64,000 bases of DNA from Metabacillus fastidiosus NBRC 101226 (GCF_001591625.1 NZ_BCVG01000001.1:62001-126000); one strand, 5' to 3'. Counted from the first letter of the stretch, positions 7,010 through 16,249 are shown. The notes: generated by a model from the letters alone, not told the origin. A program made the numbers and translations.

Positions 7010-7910
7010 GATTCATACTCCGTGTTTGTCTATTCTTTTGAAATGCTTGTTTTGGTGTAATGACAATCCCTTTGACACGACGCTGCTGCATGTTGATTTC
7101 TTGAATTTTAAAGTTAACCGTTTGGCCTTCCTGTAATAAGGATTGATCTGTACCAGGTGGAAAACCAGTACGAACTTGGATTCCTCTTGGCTCTAAGCGG
7201 ATAAATAATCCATGATCTAAATGAACTTTTGTAATTGTTCCTAAATATGTAGCTTTTTCTTGATACTCATGAATGTATGCCATAGGATCAGTTTCTAATA
7301 CTTTGCGACTAACAGAGATAGAACCTTCTCTTGTTTTATCATCAGTTTCAATTTCTTCCTCGCTATCAGATTCAACACTGCTTAGTGGTTTATTCACTTC
7401 TAATAGCTCTACTTCTAATGATTCTCCTATAAAGACTTCTTCTCTTAAATCTTCATAGAATGTGTAAGAGTATTCATCACGATGCATCCTTGTTGGTACA
7501 CCATCTACTAGTAAATAAACATGAAAGCGGTCTACCCCGCGAACAAAAGCAGTATATTTTTCTCCAGACTTTGCTCTTCTCCAAAAGCGTTTTGCTAATT
7601 GCTCTAATGCTTTAATACGATTAGCTGCAAAAATTTGTCCATCAAGATCTACCGTAGTAACGCAAAAATCAAACACTTTCCCAATGAAGTTTTGCAGACC
7701 CTTAAACTCATAATTATCAATGAAAGTAATTGGAAGAAAACCATATATGCCATTATAATTAAGTTTTAAGCATTCTTCTTTTTTTCCAGCTACCGGAATA
7801 TATTCAAGCCCTATTGCTTGAGCATATAGTACTTCCCCAGTTCTCGCAGCATTTCTAATATCAGCCCAGGCAGTGGCTTTTTGCATTTCATAATCATGTG
7901 TATCTTGCAT
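6999..7910 (-). CDS. S1-domain RNA-binding-like protein
   Basis: 303 residues. The C-terminal part (about 215-290) has an S1/OB pattern: Tyr-Leu-Gly-Thr-Ile-Thr-Lys-Val, Gly-Leu-Phe-Ile-Arg-Leu, Gly-Gln-Thr-Val-Asn-Phe-Lys-Ile. An N-terminal region (about 15-170) holds two more beta-rich segments that may be divergent OB folds. S1 domains bind single-stranded RNA, and some act in transcription elongation or antitermination. It heads a four-gene minus-strand unit (S1 protein, relaxation-like protein and two small proteins) and is preceded by the GGAAGCACC-terminator leader. AAAGGAG gives the ATG at 7910. Confidence 0.7.
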   Translation of the reverse strand: MQDTHDYEMQKATAWADIRNAARTGEVLYAQAIGLEYIPVAGKKEECLKLNYNGIYGFLPITFIDNYEFKGLQNFIGKVFDFCVTTVDLDGQIFAANRIKALEQLAKRFWRRAKSGEKYTAFVRGVDRFHVYLLVDGVPTRMHRDEYSYTFYEDLREEVFIGESLEVELLEVNKPLSSVESDSEEEIETDDKTREGSISVSRKVLETDPMAYIHEYQEKATYLGTITKVHLDHGLFIRLEPRGIQVRTGFPPGTDQSLLQEGQTVNFKIQEINMQQRRVKGIVITPKQAFQKNRQTRSMNHVR

Positions 7911-7944
7911 TATATACAGCTCCTTTTAGTTTTTTAAACGAAAA

Positions 7945-7987
7945 AAAGCACCATTAATCCCAACTTAATGAGATTAACGGTGCTTCC
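7945..7987 (-). terminator. GGAAGCACC leader with intrinsic terminator (S1 operon)
   Basis: On the minus strand GGAAGCACC (7987-7979) is part of a stem AAGCACCGTTAAT/ATTAATGGTGCTT followed by seven T, 34 bases before the start codon. An upstream promoter is plausible: TTGAGT, 17 bases, TATAGT at about 8062-8034 on the minus strand. Confidence 0.8.
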
Positions 7988-8071
7988 GTTGTTTTTTTAT
8001 GCATTTAGGGTAAACTTTATTATTTCTTAAATATTACTATAAAGAATTGAGAATAGAAACTCAACCTTTTT

Positions 8072-10900
8072 TTATAAATCATCCTCAACTTCCTCCTGGA
8101 TAACTAAAACACCATTTGGTAGTGAAACAGCTGGCTGCTCTGTCTTATCAGCTGTAGCGGATTGGTTATTTGTAAGATTGATTAATTCATTTATGGATTC
8201 AAGAGTGTCTGAATCAGGAATACTATGTTGGTTGTCCTTTTCGTTAGGATCAGCTATCTTGTCTGAACTATTTGAGCTCTCTGTATCAAAAATAAATGAT
8301 TCTACATTCAGTTGTTCAAATGTTTCCTCCTCTGGCTGCTCTTTTTTCCTTTTTGGTGCAGAGATCGGTTGTTTAGTGGGATTAACATTTTCTACAGGAA
8401 TATCATCAAACTTAATTTTGATTTGCTTTTCTTGACTATCATCAGAAGAAATATCAAGATCTTCCCACATTAAATGTTCATCCGCTTTAGGTAATGGTGA
8501 TTTTAAAACATCTAGTATTGTTCCCTCAACTTTTCCCTCATGAGATTGCTGGTTAATATTTTGCTCACCTGCGTCTACTTCCATATCTGTTGATTCTTCT
8601 GATGATTCAACCTGATCTGTAATAGATGCCTTTTCGCTAGTAGGTTCTGTTACTGACGTTACCTCTTTATTTTTAAGTTCCATTGCAAATTTTGGATTTT
8701 CAATAGCTTTATCGATATCTAAAAGCTCTTCTTCATTCTCCGATGCGAGTTCTAATTCTCCTTCCACTCTTCTAAAATATTTTTTCAAAAACTTTGCCTC
8801 GGAGACAAAAGCACCGGTTGCCAGTACAGCATCATCTAACGATTCATTTTCATTTACCATTTGAACGATCATATGTTTGAATGGTAATTCTGCAATGTCG
8901 GTTGGACTAAAACGCGGCTTCAGCATTTTTTGTGTGTTATGTCGTAAACCCCAAGATGGGTTTTCCACTGTTACAGGTGTAGAACTTTCATTAAGTGATT
9001 CTTCAAATACTTCTTCTTCTAAGAAAGTCTCAGAGAAAACTTTATTGTCTTCCACTGTTCCACGTCCAAAAACGGTTTTTGTTGAAGCATTTGATAAGAT
9101 CGTTTCTCTATAACCTTTAATAACTGAATCTAATTGTCCAAGAGATTGAATAGCAATTAAGACTCCTACTCTGTAAGAACGACCAAGTGTTAAAAAACGT
9201 TGAAAGGCTTCGTTAATATAAAGCGGGAACTCATCAATAGTGAAGTAAATAGGAATCCGCTTATAAACTTGTGTTTTCTCATTCACTATAATCTCTTCTC
9301 CGTCTTTTGGTCTGCGGAATACAGCACTTTGAAATTGTCGTATAAAGAATTGTCCAAATAGTAAACTCAATTCTTCAAGTTCCCCAAGTGCAGTATTAAC
9401 TAATAAAACTCCTCCATCTCTTAGAAAAGCGTCTAGGTCCAAAACCGCTTCCCCATCTTTAGCAACCATTAAGTCGGCTAGTAGTGTATTCATAGCGATA
9501 TCATTTAAGTATTTTTTTGCACCTGAAACATATTTATCCTTTTTACTTTCAACAACCTGTTGTCCAGCATAACGGTGACCGTCTGGATAAAGAACTGGCT
9601 TAATGTCTTCTTTCTCACGAAACGTTTTATAATCAAGAACTTCATCTTCAAAGTAACGAACAACTCGCTCGTATCTCTCTAATACCCGGATGTCGGATTC
9701 TGTATTGTCTGGATTTGATTTTCTTGAATCTAAGTTGCTTCTAACTGATTCCGTTACATTAGCAAGATAACGGGGATCTTGATACATTCTTTGTAAAGTT
9801 GTGATATTGGCCCTTTCAGGAAAAGCAAGCTTGGCTAACATCGTATAAAGAGAAGCGGTTTCTTCTTGTTGACCTTTGAAGAAGGCATCTTGGTCACCGG
9901 TTAAAGAATTCAGAGTTCCCCTAAAAGATTCTGCAGCTGCTTCAAACGGACCTGTAAAAGGATTAAATTTTGTACTTTGTTCTTTTGTTGGATCGATCAC
10001 CAGAATCTTTTCATCCGGCACCCCTAGTTTTTTTGCTAATTTAAGAACATCATCCACTGCATCCCCTTTTGGTTCAAGTAACACTACTCCACCTGGTACT
10101 CCTTTAGCAATTTTTGATAAATCTTGTGCAATTCTTAACAGGATAGTTGTGGATGTTTTACCTGTTCCAGTAGCACCAGTTACTAATTCATGTAAAAATC
10201 GTGCACTTTCCTTTAAAACAATGGCTTTCTTAGTGACCTTCTCCCATCCTACTATTACATCAAACTTGTTATACAAAAGATTATGCGCGAAACGAGAGAA
10301 AAGATGAAACTCCCATTTGAAAAATTGTTTCTTAAGGACATTCTCATTTATTTTGTAATGACGATAACCCATTGCAAATAGAATCAAGGTTAATATAAGC
10401 GGGATTATATATAAGAGTGTAATAAATGAATGGAAATCATGGACAAGTAAATTTGGATAGCCTTCTTTAGATAATGAGATAGATTCTAAAGTTGGAACAT
10501 AATGTTCGTTAATATAGCGTGCTGCTGCGATCCATAGTATTAAAATAAGAGGCCCAATATTTAAAATAAATGCAAGGACTCTCCCCTTCTCTGTTGCTCT
10601 CCAATCAACAACCACCTTATACCCTTTTTTTACTGGTTGGGTAATTGTTGAATAAAACCATGTGATTAATGGCATGTTCAGTAGAATATGAAACGATACC
10701 CATGATACCTCTTCTAAAGGAATTAATGAAAATGGAAAACCAAATCCGATTTTTAACCAGGTTAAGAGAGCGGATACCCCTATAACTAGATTCATAAAAG
10801 TGAGGGCTGAGACAAAGAAGGTATGGAATTTCATTCTTATCCATTCCTCTATCTGATCTCCATAATTAAACCAAAAATCTTTTAACTTACTTATTTGCAC
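8072..10900 (-). CDS. VirD4/TraG-type coupling ATPase
   Basis: 942 residues. Four hydrophobic segments lie in residues 25-190. The Walker A motif Gly-Ala-Thr-Gly-Thr-Gly-Lys-Thr is near 241-248, and the Walker B strand Tyr-Phe-Thr-Ile-Asp-Glu-Phe near 555. A Gln-Ser segment follows, as in TraD/TraG/HerA ATPases. This family feeds substrate DNA or protein into type IV secretion channels at the membrane. Residues about 700-942 form a long acidic, Ser/Glu-rich tail that is unusual in length and could recruit partners. The start is GTG after a GAAAGGAGG box. The leader carries the GGAAGGACC-terminator element. No relaxase of a classical family is visible nearby. Confidence 0.88.
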   Translation of the reverse strand: MQISKLKDFWFNYGDQIEEWIRMKFHTFFVSALTFMNLVIGVSALLTWLKIGFGFPFSLIPLEEVSWVSFHILLNMPLITWFYSTITQPVKKGYKVVVDWRATEKGRVLAFILNIGPLILILWIAAARYINEHYVPTLESISLSKEGYPNLLVHDFHSFITLLYIIPLILTLILFAMGYRHYKINENVLKKQFFKWEFHLFSRFAHNLLYNKFDVIVGWEKVTKKAIVLKESARFLHELVTGATGTGKTSTTILLRIAQDLSKIAKGVPGGVVLLEPKGDAVDDVLKLAKKLGVPDEKILVIDPTKEQSTKFNPFTGPFEAAAESFRGTLNSLTGDQDAFFKGQQEETASLYTMLAKLAFPERANITTLQRMYQDPRYLANVTESVRSNLDSRKSNPDNTESDIRVLERYERVVRYFEDEVLDYKTFREKEDIKPVLYPDGHRYAGQQVVESKKDKYVSGAKKYLNDIAMNTLLADLMVAKDGEAVLDLDAFLRDGGVLLVNTALGELEELSLLFGQFFIRQFQSAVFRRPKDGEEIIVNEKTQVYKRIPIYFTIDEFPLYINEAFQRFLTLGRSYRVGVLIAIQSLGQLDSVIKGYRETILSNASTKTVFGRGTVEDNKVFSETFLEEEVFEESLNESSTPVTVENPSWGLRHNTQKMLKPRFSPTDIAELPFKHMIVQMVNENESLDDAVLATGAFVSEAKFLKKYFRRVEGELELASENEEELLDIDKAIENPKFAMELKNKEVTSVTEPTSEKASITDQVESSEESTDMEVDAGEQNINQQSHEGKVEGTILDVLKSPLPKADEHLMWEDLDISSDDSQEKQIKIKFDDIPVENVNPTKQPISAPKRKKEQPEEETFEQLNVESFIFDTESSNSSDKIADPNEKDNQHSIPDSDTLESINELINLTNNQSATADKTEQPAVSLPNGVLVIQEEVEDDL

Positions 10901-10927
10901 TAATGTCTTCCTCCTTTCACCAAAAAT

Positions 10928-10967
10928 AAAAAGACCGATTCTGTATGATTACAGAATCGGTCCTTCC
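10928..10967 (-). terminator. GGAAGGACC leader with intrinsic terminator (coupling ATPase)
   Basis: On the minus strand GGAAGGACC (10967-10959) enters a stem GACCGATTCTGT/ACAGAATCGGTC with loop AATCAT, followed by TTTTTATTTTT. It ends about 28 bases before the GTG start. The rest of 10968-11201 shows no gene. Confidence 0.8.
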
Positions 10968-11201
10968 GCTTCTTGGATAAGTATATAAAGTTAATGTTTA
11001 AAATTGGTTCTTAATTACATAAAGACAAGAATGATATTGACTGAAAAGAGATAGAAAGATTTTAAGGCTTGTTTCCTCTTGCTATGTAAGTTCCCAATTT
11101 ATATGTTTAAATTTAGCATATAAATTTTCAAGTTTCTACAAAATGAATAAATATATTCATTCATTCAGTGTTTTCGGTCTTTCTAATGTTAGTGAAATTC
11201 T

Positions 11202-12596
11202 TTACATCATATCCAGTGAATTATTGTACTTTCGGGCTGGAAAAGTATCTTGATAATAATTTAATGTCCTAATGTTAAAAAAGATTGACCTTTCAAACAT
11301 CTTCCGATTTTTAGATAAGATCTCGGAACCAACCCATTGAGGTTTGTCATCTACATAAAAGAAAACTGGAACAATATTGTCTATTACTGAACCATGTTCT
11401 TTAATATTGTAATGATCAATATCTCTTTTGAATTGTAAAGCATTTATCCAATTAATAGTTTCGTAACCTTGTACTTTCCCAAAGTAATAGAAGTGGTATT
11501 GATCTCTTGAAGCGATATATGAGTCACCTGTCACTTCACCGATTAACCTTCTAATAGTATCCCCGAATATAAAATCGTTCTTAGCTGCTAAAGAATCAAC
11601 AGCACCTTTAAGCTGCTTGAGCCCTTTCCCCGTTTCCCTTAATAAGAACTTCTTGGTTTCATTAATTGTGATCAATCTCAGATTCACTTTTGTTGAATAT
11701 TCCCCTAAGATTTTGAAAAACATGTTTGTGAGTGTTTCCCATCTTATATTTAATCCATAATCTTTATCCCGGTCTTCTGTAATAAATACAATTTCTAAAG
11801 GGAGCGGGTTTCTGTTTTGTTTTAAATAATCAAAGTATCGTCTATATCCAATAAATTTATCTATAAGTCCCCTTCCTCTTTCTGTAGTTCGATCAATTTC
11901 TATTGCATATAATTTGTTGTTAATTAATAGTTCTGCATCTGGTCGATAGCGGAGCTTGATAGATTTATTCTTCTCTTGAGTGATAAATTCTTGTGAAGCA
12001 TACAGATTGTCTCTAAATAGAATTTGATGAACATCTTTATTTTTGAGAGCTTTGGAATGTATGTTCTGACTTGGTTTGTATTTTGAAGGAATTCTCTTAA
12101 TATTTTTCTCAGGCTTAATTGAACGTATGTTCGTCATTCTCCTTTTTTGAACGAGTGAACGTATGTTCGTAATTTTCTTCAAGCGGGGCAAGCGATTGAA
12201 TTCCCTAACATGCAAACTTAACTCCACAATCAGACTAAAATGAGATGTCTGTTTTTGTGGATACTTGTATAGATCATATGGAAAGTACCCTAAATCATTG
12301 TTAAATCCCATTCCTATTTTCGTAGAAGGTATGTTTTTGTATCTAGTCATTAGTTCATGCCCTTCTTTTGTTAAATAATAGATATGTTTACTGGAATGCT
12401 TTATGTCATCTGAATCAACCAGCTTTACATCTTTTAGTTTAACTACTAAGTTATATAAATTTTTATAAGAACTATAGGTTTGTTTATATCCTAATCCTCT
12501 AGTTATTTGTTCAATTGTTACAGCTCGATGTGTATAAAGGAAATCGAGAGTTTTAATCATCTTAGGTGATAATTGATAACCTAAAACATTTACCAT
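11202..12596 (-). CDS. Replication-relaxation family protein, intact nuclease-like core
   Basis: 464 residues. The N-terminus (about 1-85) is a winged helix: Leu-Ser-Pro-Lys-Met-Ile-Lys-Thr-Leu-Asp-Phe-Leu, then Val-Thr-Ile-Glu-Gln-Ile-Thr. A central core reads Tyr-Arg-Pro-Asp-Ala-Glu-Leu, then Leu-Tyr-Ala-Ile-Glu-Ile-Asp-Arg, a PD-(D/E)XK-like arrangement seen in the replication-relaxation family (PF13814). The linker at 130-180 is strongly basic. Family members occur with coupling ATPases on Gram-positive plasmids and may stand in for a relaxase; that role is not established. It is a separate unit upstream of the coupling ATPase, with AAGGAGGG giving the ATG at 12596. Confidence 0.7.
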   Translation of the reverse strand: MVNVLGYQLSPKMIKTLDFLYTHRAVTIEQITRGLGYKQTYSSYKNLYNLVVKLKDVKLVDSDDIKHSSKHIYYLTKEGHELMTRYKNIPSTKIGMGFNNDLGYFPYDLYKYPQKQTSHFSLIVELSLHVREFNRLPRLKKITNIRSLVQKRRMTNIRSIKPEKNIKRIPSKYKPSQNIHSKALKNKDVHQILFRDNLYASQEFITQEKNKSIKLRYRPDAELLINNKLYAIEIDRTTERGRGLIDKFIGYRRYFDYLKQNRNPLPLEIVFITEDRDKDYGLNIRWETLTNMFFKILGEYSTKVNLRLITINETKKFLLRETGKGLKQLKGAVDSLAAKNDFIFGDTIRRLIGEVTGDSYIASRDQYHFYYFGKVQGYETINWINALQFKRDIDHYNIKEHGSVIDNIVPVFFYVDDKPQWVGSEILSKNRKMFERSIFFNIRTLNYYQDTFPARKYNNSLDMM

Positions 12597-12802
12597 AAGA
12601 TCCCTCCTTAATATGTATAACAGCTCTATTTTATTCGTTAAATAAACAAGATACTCCTAACTTGAAAAATCAGTAAATTCATATTTTTATAGTAACGTTT
12701 AGAAGTGCAAACGACAACAATAAAATCGCGCTTTCAAAATCGGAAAAAATCTCATGCGAAAAAAGGGATTAAAACCTTGTTATAACAACAAAAACTCTAG
12801 AA

Positions 12803-12883
12803 TTTTTTGTACGCTTTGAGTGTACGCTTTTGATGTACGCCGCGGCGTACATCAAAAGCGTACATCAAAAGCGTACATTTTTT
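12803..12883. repeat. Palindromic TGTACGC repeat cluster, candidate parC centromere
   Basis: Six TGTACGC/GCGTACA half-sites form one near-perfect palindrome centred on CCGCGG near 12842. The half-sites are spaced 12-13 bases apart: three TGTACGC on the left and three GCGTACA on the right. The central part TGTACGCCGCGGCGTACA is a perfect dyad. It lies about 420 bases upstream of the ParM-like gene. Clustered direct and inverted sites are typical of ribbon-helix-helix ParR centromeres, or of an operator. Confidence 0.65.
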
Positions 12884-13220
12884 CAGACTGGAAAACATGC
12901 ATCCTTGTTATATAACAATTATTTATTTTATTGTATAACAGATGTTTATTTCTTTGATAGAAATTGAGATTATTAGCCTCCCTCCTCCCCTCTAATAAAG
13001 TGGAAAAAGGGAATAGTGACCATGTTTTTATAAAGGAAAATACAGAAGAAGTGAGGAAGAGAAGAGCTGGATAGAAGTATGTTTTTTTTATATTTCTTGC
13101 TTGTCCAAACTGTCTTATTTCAGAACTAAATAACAAAATAGCATTGGTCAAATATAGTCAATTATATATTCAATTATATTTTTAATAATATAAATAAATA
13201 TATAAATGATTATTTATTTA

Positions 13221-13248
13221 TTGACTAATCTATATAGATATATATAAT
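13221..13248 (+). promoter_or_regulatory. Promoter of the ParM/ParR operon
   Basis: TTGACT (13221-13226), a 16-base spacer and TATAAT (13243-13248) lie 49 bases before the ATG. The flanking 13150-13290 is almost entirely A and T. Confidence 0.65.
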
Positions 13249-13296
13249 TGAAAATATATAGAAAAATATATTCGTAACATAGGAGGAATCAATTTA

Positions 13297-14487
13297 ATGG
13301 GTAAAAATCCGACGTTAAAATTATTAGTTAGTAATGACAATGGGAACTCAGAACATTCTTTATACATAAATAATGAACTAGTAAGGCAACCGAATGTTCT
13401 GGCAAGACCAAATGAGGGTGGATTTATTGCAGATGTTCCCGCTGAATCACTAGTTCCTAACTTGCTAAATAATATCGATGTCACAACTCTATCTCCAAGT
13501 GTGAGATTTAATCGACGTTATTATATTGGACATCAAGCAATTAATAGCAAATATCGACCATCATCAATGAATGTATCTTTAGATAAAAAATTTAAACATG
13601 ATTTGCCTATCATTAATACAATAGGTGTATTAGCTGCTAAAGCTGTTATGAATCATTTCAATAAGACTAAGATTATTCCTGCTGAATTAAATGTTTCAGT
13701 TGATATGTTGACAGCTTTACCAATTGAACAATGGAATCCGGAGAATGCTAAAATTTTCAAGGATCGCTTTAGTGAAAAGCCTCATACGGTAACAGTTCAT
13801 ATTAATGGAACTGATTCTACTGTGAAACTTAATTTTGACATGGTGAAAGTTGCGCCGGAAGGAACTCCAGCCTTGTTCTCTATCGTTTATGATATGAATG
13901 GTGAATATAATAAAGGTAAAATGTTCGAGCAGTTTAAAGAGGACTATGGTAAAGAGATTACAGGTGAATACTTATTAGGAAAGAGAATTTTACATGTAGA
14001 CATTGGTGATGGCACGTGTGATACTCCAGTAACAGATGGATTTAATTTAGATAGACGTCATGTGTCAGGTTGTAATAACGGTGTAGGTCACGCGATTACA
14101 GAAGCAATGAGTGTATTCTTGAAGGATAATCCAACTTTAACTAAACTGAGCCGTCAAAAGTATAGCGAATACTTAAAAGATACAACTCACCAATATCATG
14201 AGGACGCAGTTGCATGCTTTAATGATGCTATGTTGACTCAAGCCGAATTCATTTTCGAGCATTTCCGTAATGTTATTTCCTATTTTGATAATGAAGTGGA
14301 TGTTATTGCGGTTTATGGTGGAGGAAGTATTCTAATGAGAGAGATCCTCTATCCATTATTAAAAGAGGTTGCAGATGACCTTTCAAAAGAATTATTATGG
14401 TTACCAGAGGAAGTTGCTCCGTTGATGAACGTTAATGGACTACAAGTTATCTTAAACAAACAAACTAAAAAAGAAGTAAAAGCATAA
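13297..14487 (+). CDS. parM: ParM/Alp-family actin-like partition ATPase
   Basis: 396 residues with actin-fold landmarks. A phosphate-1-like segment Val-Ser-Asn-Asp-Asn-Gly-Asn-Ser lies near residues 10-18, the phosphate-2 loop His-Val-Asp-Ile-Gly-Asp-Gly-Thr near 233-240, and the adenosine segment Val-Tyr-Gly-Gly-Gly-Ser near 338. Plasmid ParM/Alp proteins polymerise with ATP and push sister plasmids apart by binding ParR on parC. The next gene is a small ribbon-helix-helix-like protein, completing a type II partition operon. A consensus promoter and AGGAGG box precede it. The exact subfamily (ParM, AlpA or other) cannot be fixed by eye. Confidence 0.85.
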   Translation: MGKNPTLKLLVSNDNGNSEHSLYINNELVRQPNVLARPNEGGFIADVPAESLVPNLLNNIDVTTLSPSVRFNRRYYIGHQAINSKYRPSSMNVSLDKKFKHDLPIINTIGVLAAKAVMNHFNKTKIIPAELNVSVDMLTALPIEQWNPENAKIFKDRFSEKPHTVTVHINGTDSTVKLNFDMVKVAPEGTPALFSIVYDMNGEYNKGKMFEQFKEDYGKEITGEYLLGKRILHVDIGDGTCDTPVTDGFNLDRRHVSGCNNGVGHAITEAMSVFLKDNPTLTKLSRQKYSEYLKDTTHQYHEDAVACFNDAMLTQAEFIFEHFRNVISYFDNEVDVIAVYGGGSILMREILYPLLKEVADDLSKELLWLPEEVAPLMNVNGLQVILNKQTKKEVKA

Positions 14488-14493
14488 AAATCA

Positions 14494-14519
14494 AGGTGTA
14501 GCTTAAAGGTTACACCTTC
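14494..14519 (+). terminator. Weak hairpin between parM and parR
   Basis: AAGGTGTA pairs with TACACCTT without a long T run. It may lower ParR output relative to ParM, or protect the upstream message. Confidence 0.4.
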
Positions 14520-14567
14520 TCCTATTAGATAATAAATGACGATAGGAAAGGAAAAGGAGGTGTTGAA

Positions 14568-15113
14568 ATGGCACGCCCTAAGAAAACGAAAAAGGCTGGC
14601 GATATGGTTCCTATAAAACTAAGAAACGATGAAGCTCAGCATATTATTGATTGGTTTAATCAGCAATCGACAATAGTGGAATCAATCAGGTATTTAATTG
14701 AAAAGGATATAAGTGAAAATGGATTAAGGGATGTTAAAGATGAAATAAGGAATAAATTTAGTTATTTCCAGCCTAATTCTGTTTACAATTCCAATGTAGT
14801 TGAGACTCGAAATTCAATCGTTTCTCCACCTCTTTCTATACACCAAGTAGAAAAAGCTTCAGAAACTGATATGGTAAAAGCTAATACACCTTCTCAAACT
14901 GTGCAAACTAAATTTGATCAAGAAGGCCCTTCTGAATCTATAAAGCAAACAGAACAAAGATTAGAAGAACAAGAAAATAGAGAAATTGAGAAAGAGATCC
15001 CCTCTAAATCCCCTATTATTGATGAAAAATTAGAGGGAAATGAAGAAAATGATAAAGCAAATGAAGAAGGTAAGAATAATGATATTGGCAATGATCTAAA
15101 TTTCTTACTTTAA
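14568..15113 (+). CDS. parR: ParR-like centromere-binding adaptor
   Basis: 181 residues. The first 60 fit a ribbon-helix-helix protein: a basic start (Lys-Lys-Thr-Lys-Lys), a strand Met-Val-Pro-Ile-Lys-Leu-Arg, then two helices ending Ile-Arg-Tyr-Leu-Ile-Glu-Lys-Asp-Ile. The remaining 120 residues are Glu/Lys/Ser-rich and likely disordered, as in ParR tails that contact ParM filaments. It follows the ParM-like gene by 80 bases with a GGAGG box. It should bind the palindromic cluster at 12803-12883, which is inference. A strong terminator at 15129-15168 ends the operon. Confidence 0.75.
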   Translation: MARPKKTKKAGDMVPIKLRNDEAQHIIDWFNQQSTIVESIRYLIEKDISENGLRDVKDEIRNKFSYFQPNSVYNSNVVETRNSIVSPPLSIHQVEKASETDMVKANTPSQTVQTKFDQEGPSESIKQTEQRLEEQENREIEKEIPSKSPIIDEKLEGNEENDKANEEGKNNDIGNDLNFLL

Positions 15114-15128
15114 TTATTAGAATGTAAA

Positions 15129-15172
15129 AGAGCCTATTGGAAGTCTTATGAACATCCAATAGGCTCTTTAAA
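15129..15172 (+). terminator. Intrinsic terminator of the parMR operon
   Basis: AAGAGCCTATTGGA pairs perfectly with TCCAATAGGCTCTT around a 12-base loop, 16 bases after the ParR stop codon. Confidence 0.85.
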
Positions 15173-15245
15173 GTTGTTTGATTTCTGTTCATTTAAATAT
15201 GTTTGTACGCAAAAATCAATAATAAAGTTGTTTAAATCTTATTAA

Positions 15246-15288
15246 GCTAAAGCACCCGTTAGTGTAAGTACAATATTTCACAAACTTG
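15246..15288 (+). repeat. Dispersed element A, copy 1 (CTAAAGCACCCG)
   Basis: CTAAAGCACCCGTTAGT followed by TAAGTACAATATTTCACAA closely matches the copy at 16474-16517. Shorter relatives with GCGCCCGATTGTTGAA occur near 16253 and 43309, and one with ACCGATTATTGAATAA near 45498. Function unknown; the copies are non-coding. Confidence 0.6.
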
Positions 15289-15327
15289 TTTGTAAAGATT
15301 TATTAAAGTCCTCTCAATGTTGCTTTA

Positions 15328-15500
15328 GAATAAAGTTTGATCAAAAATCCCATATAAACCAGCATCATATGATAAATAAAAAGAATCTATTATAAAAAAA
15401 TGTTTGATCAAAATAGATTCTTTTCCAGCAGGTTTAAGTTTCGGTTTTATAAAAAAGTTTGATTGTTTTCTACCTTTAATCTTCCACAATGGTGCCCTTT
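15328..15500 (+). repeat. Structured non-coding element B, copy 1
   Basis: AATAAAGTTTGATCAAAAA, about 50 bases, a hairpin AGAATCTATT/AATAGATTCT with T run, then TTATAAAAAAGTTTGATTGTTTT. The same order recurs at 16315-16462 with a different but still complementary stem. No ORF is visible. It lies downstream of the S1-domain gene at 15632-16081, which reads towards it. Confidence 0.6.
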
Positions 15501-15631
15501 TCTTGAAGACTTGATATCAAGATAATATTAAAGACATAACATTACGATCTTCTGTTTTTGCTCCCGATTTGAGTGGTAAAATTATCGCTTGCCTTTAGTC
15601 TATATGATGAAGTATTTAAAGACGCAGCAGG

Positions 15632-16081
15632 TTATCCGCGTCTTCCGCCTCTACCGCCCTGTTTTGCTCCAATGTTACGTTTAAGGGTAGACAAATTCTC
15701 TTCACTATTCTTTAAAAAACGAGACATTTTATCTTCAAAACTTTCCTTTGATTTGAAATTGCCTTTTGAACGAATGTCTTTGGAACGGCTATCAACGCTT
15801 CTTTGGCGTGGTGGGCGTTGCGAATAAGAAGAGGTTTGTCCTTCGGGTCTATCTATAGCTTTTTTGATCGACAAGGCAGTTTTTCCGTCTTTCTCACTAA
15901 TCACTTTTACTTCAATTTGGTCGCCTACTTTAAGATGGTCATTAACATCTTTTACATAGCTATCTGCTACCTCGCTAATATGCACAAGACCTGTTGAGCC
16001 TCCAGGTAATTCTACGAATGCTCCAAAATTAGTGATTCCTGTTACTTTACCTTGTACCTTGCTACCTACTTCAATTGACAT
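15632..16081 (-). CDS. S1-domain RNA-binding protein, YabR/GSP13-like
   Basis: 149 residues. Residues 1-75 form a clear S1 domain: Gly-Ser-Lys-Val-Gln-Gly-Lys-Val-Thr-Gly-Ile, Gly-Ala-Phe-Val-Glu-Leu, Gly-Leu-Val-His-Ile-Ser-Glu-Val, Val-Gly-Asp-Gln-Ile-Glu-Val-Lys-Val. This matches the Bacillus YabR / general stress protein 13 group. The C-terminal half is basic, Ser/Arg/Gly-rich and disordered, and ends in Gly-Gly-Arg-Gly-Gly-Arg-Arg-Gly, which is likely RNA binding. A GAGGAGG box fixes the ATG at 16081. It is flanked by two copies of the same structured non-coding element. A role in translation or antitermination is possible. Confidence 0.85.
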   Translation of the reverse strand: MSIEVGSKVQGKVTGITNFGAFVELPGGSTGLVHISEVADSYVKDVNDHLKVGDQIEVKVISEKDGKTALSIKKAIDRPEGQTSSYSQRPPRQRSVDSRSKDIRSKGNFKSKESFEDKMSRFLKNSEENLSTLKRNIGAKQGGRGGRRG

Positions 16082-16249
16082 AAAAATAATGTTCCTCCTC
16101 AATTAATGTTAAAAACACTTCATTATAACAAATTGAGTGAAATAATAATATCAATTGGAGTTTTTTTCCTCTTATTTGTTCGGATTTGTTCCTTCTAACC
16201 AAAAGCAACAGCACATTTCTTAATAAGCATTAGTAGTACCCTCATTACA

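Noticed and set aside
9876-10307. 143-codon plus-strand frame inside the coupling ATPase gene
   Set aside because: It is a shadow of the ATPase reading frame; the minus strand shows clear Walker motifs.
12809-12877. CRISPR-like reading of the regularly spaced GTACGC repeats
   Set aside because: Units are only 12-13 bases with no spacers, half are inverted, and no cas genes are present.
12852-13151. 99-codon open frame on the minus strand upstream of parM
   Set aside because: It overlaps the palindromic repeat cluster, has no ribosome binding site, and its composition looks like a chance frame in AT-rich non-coding DNA.
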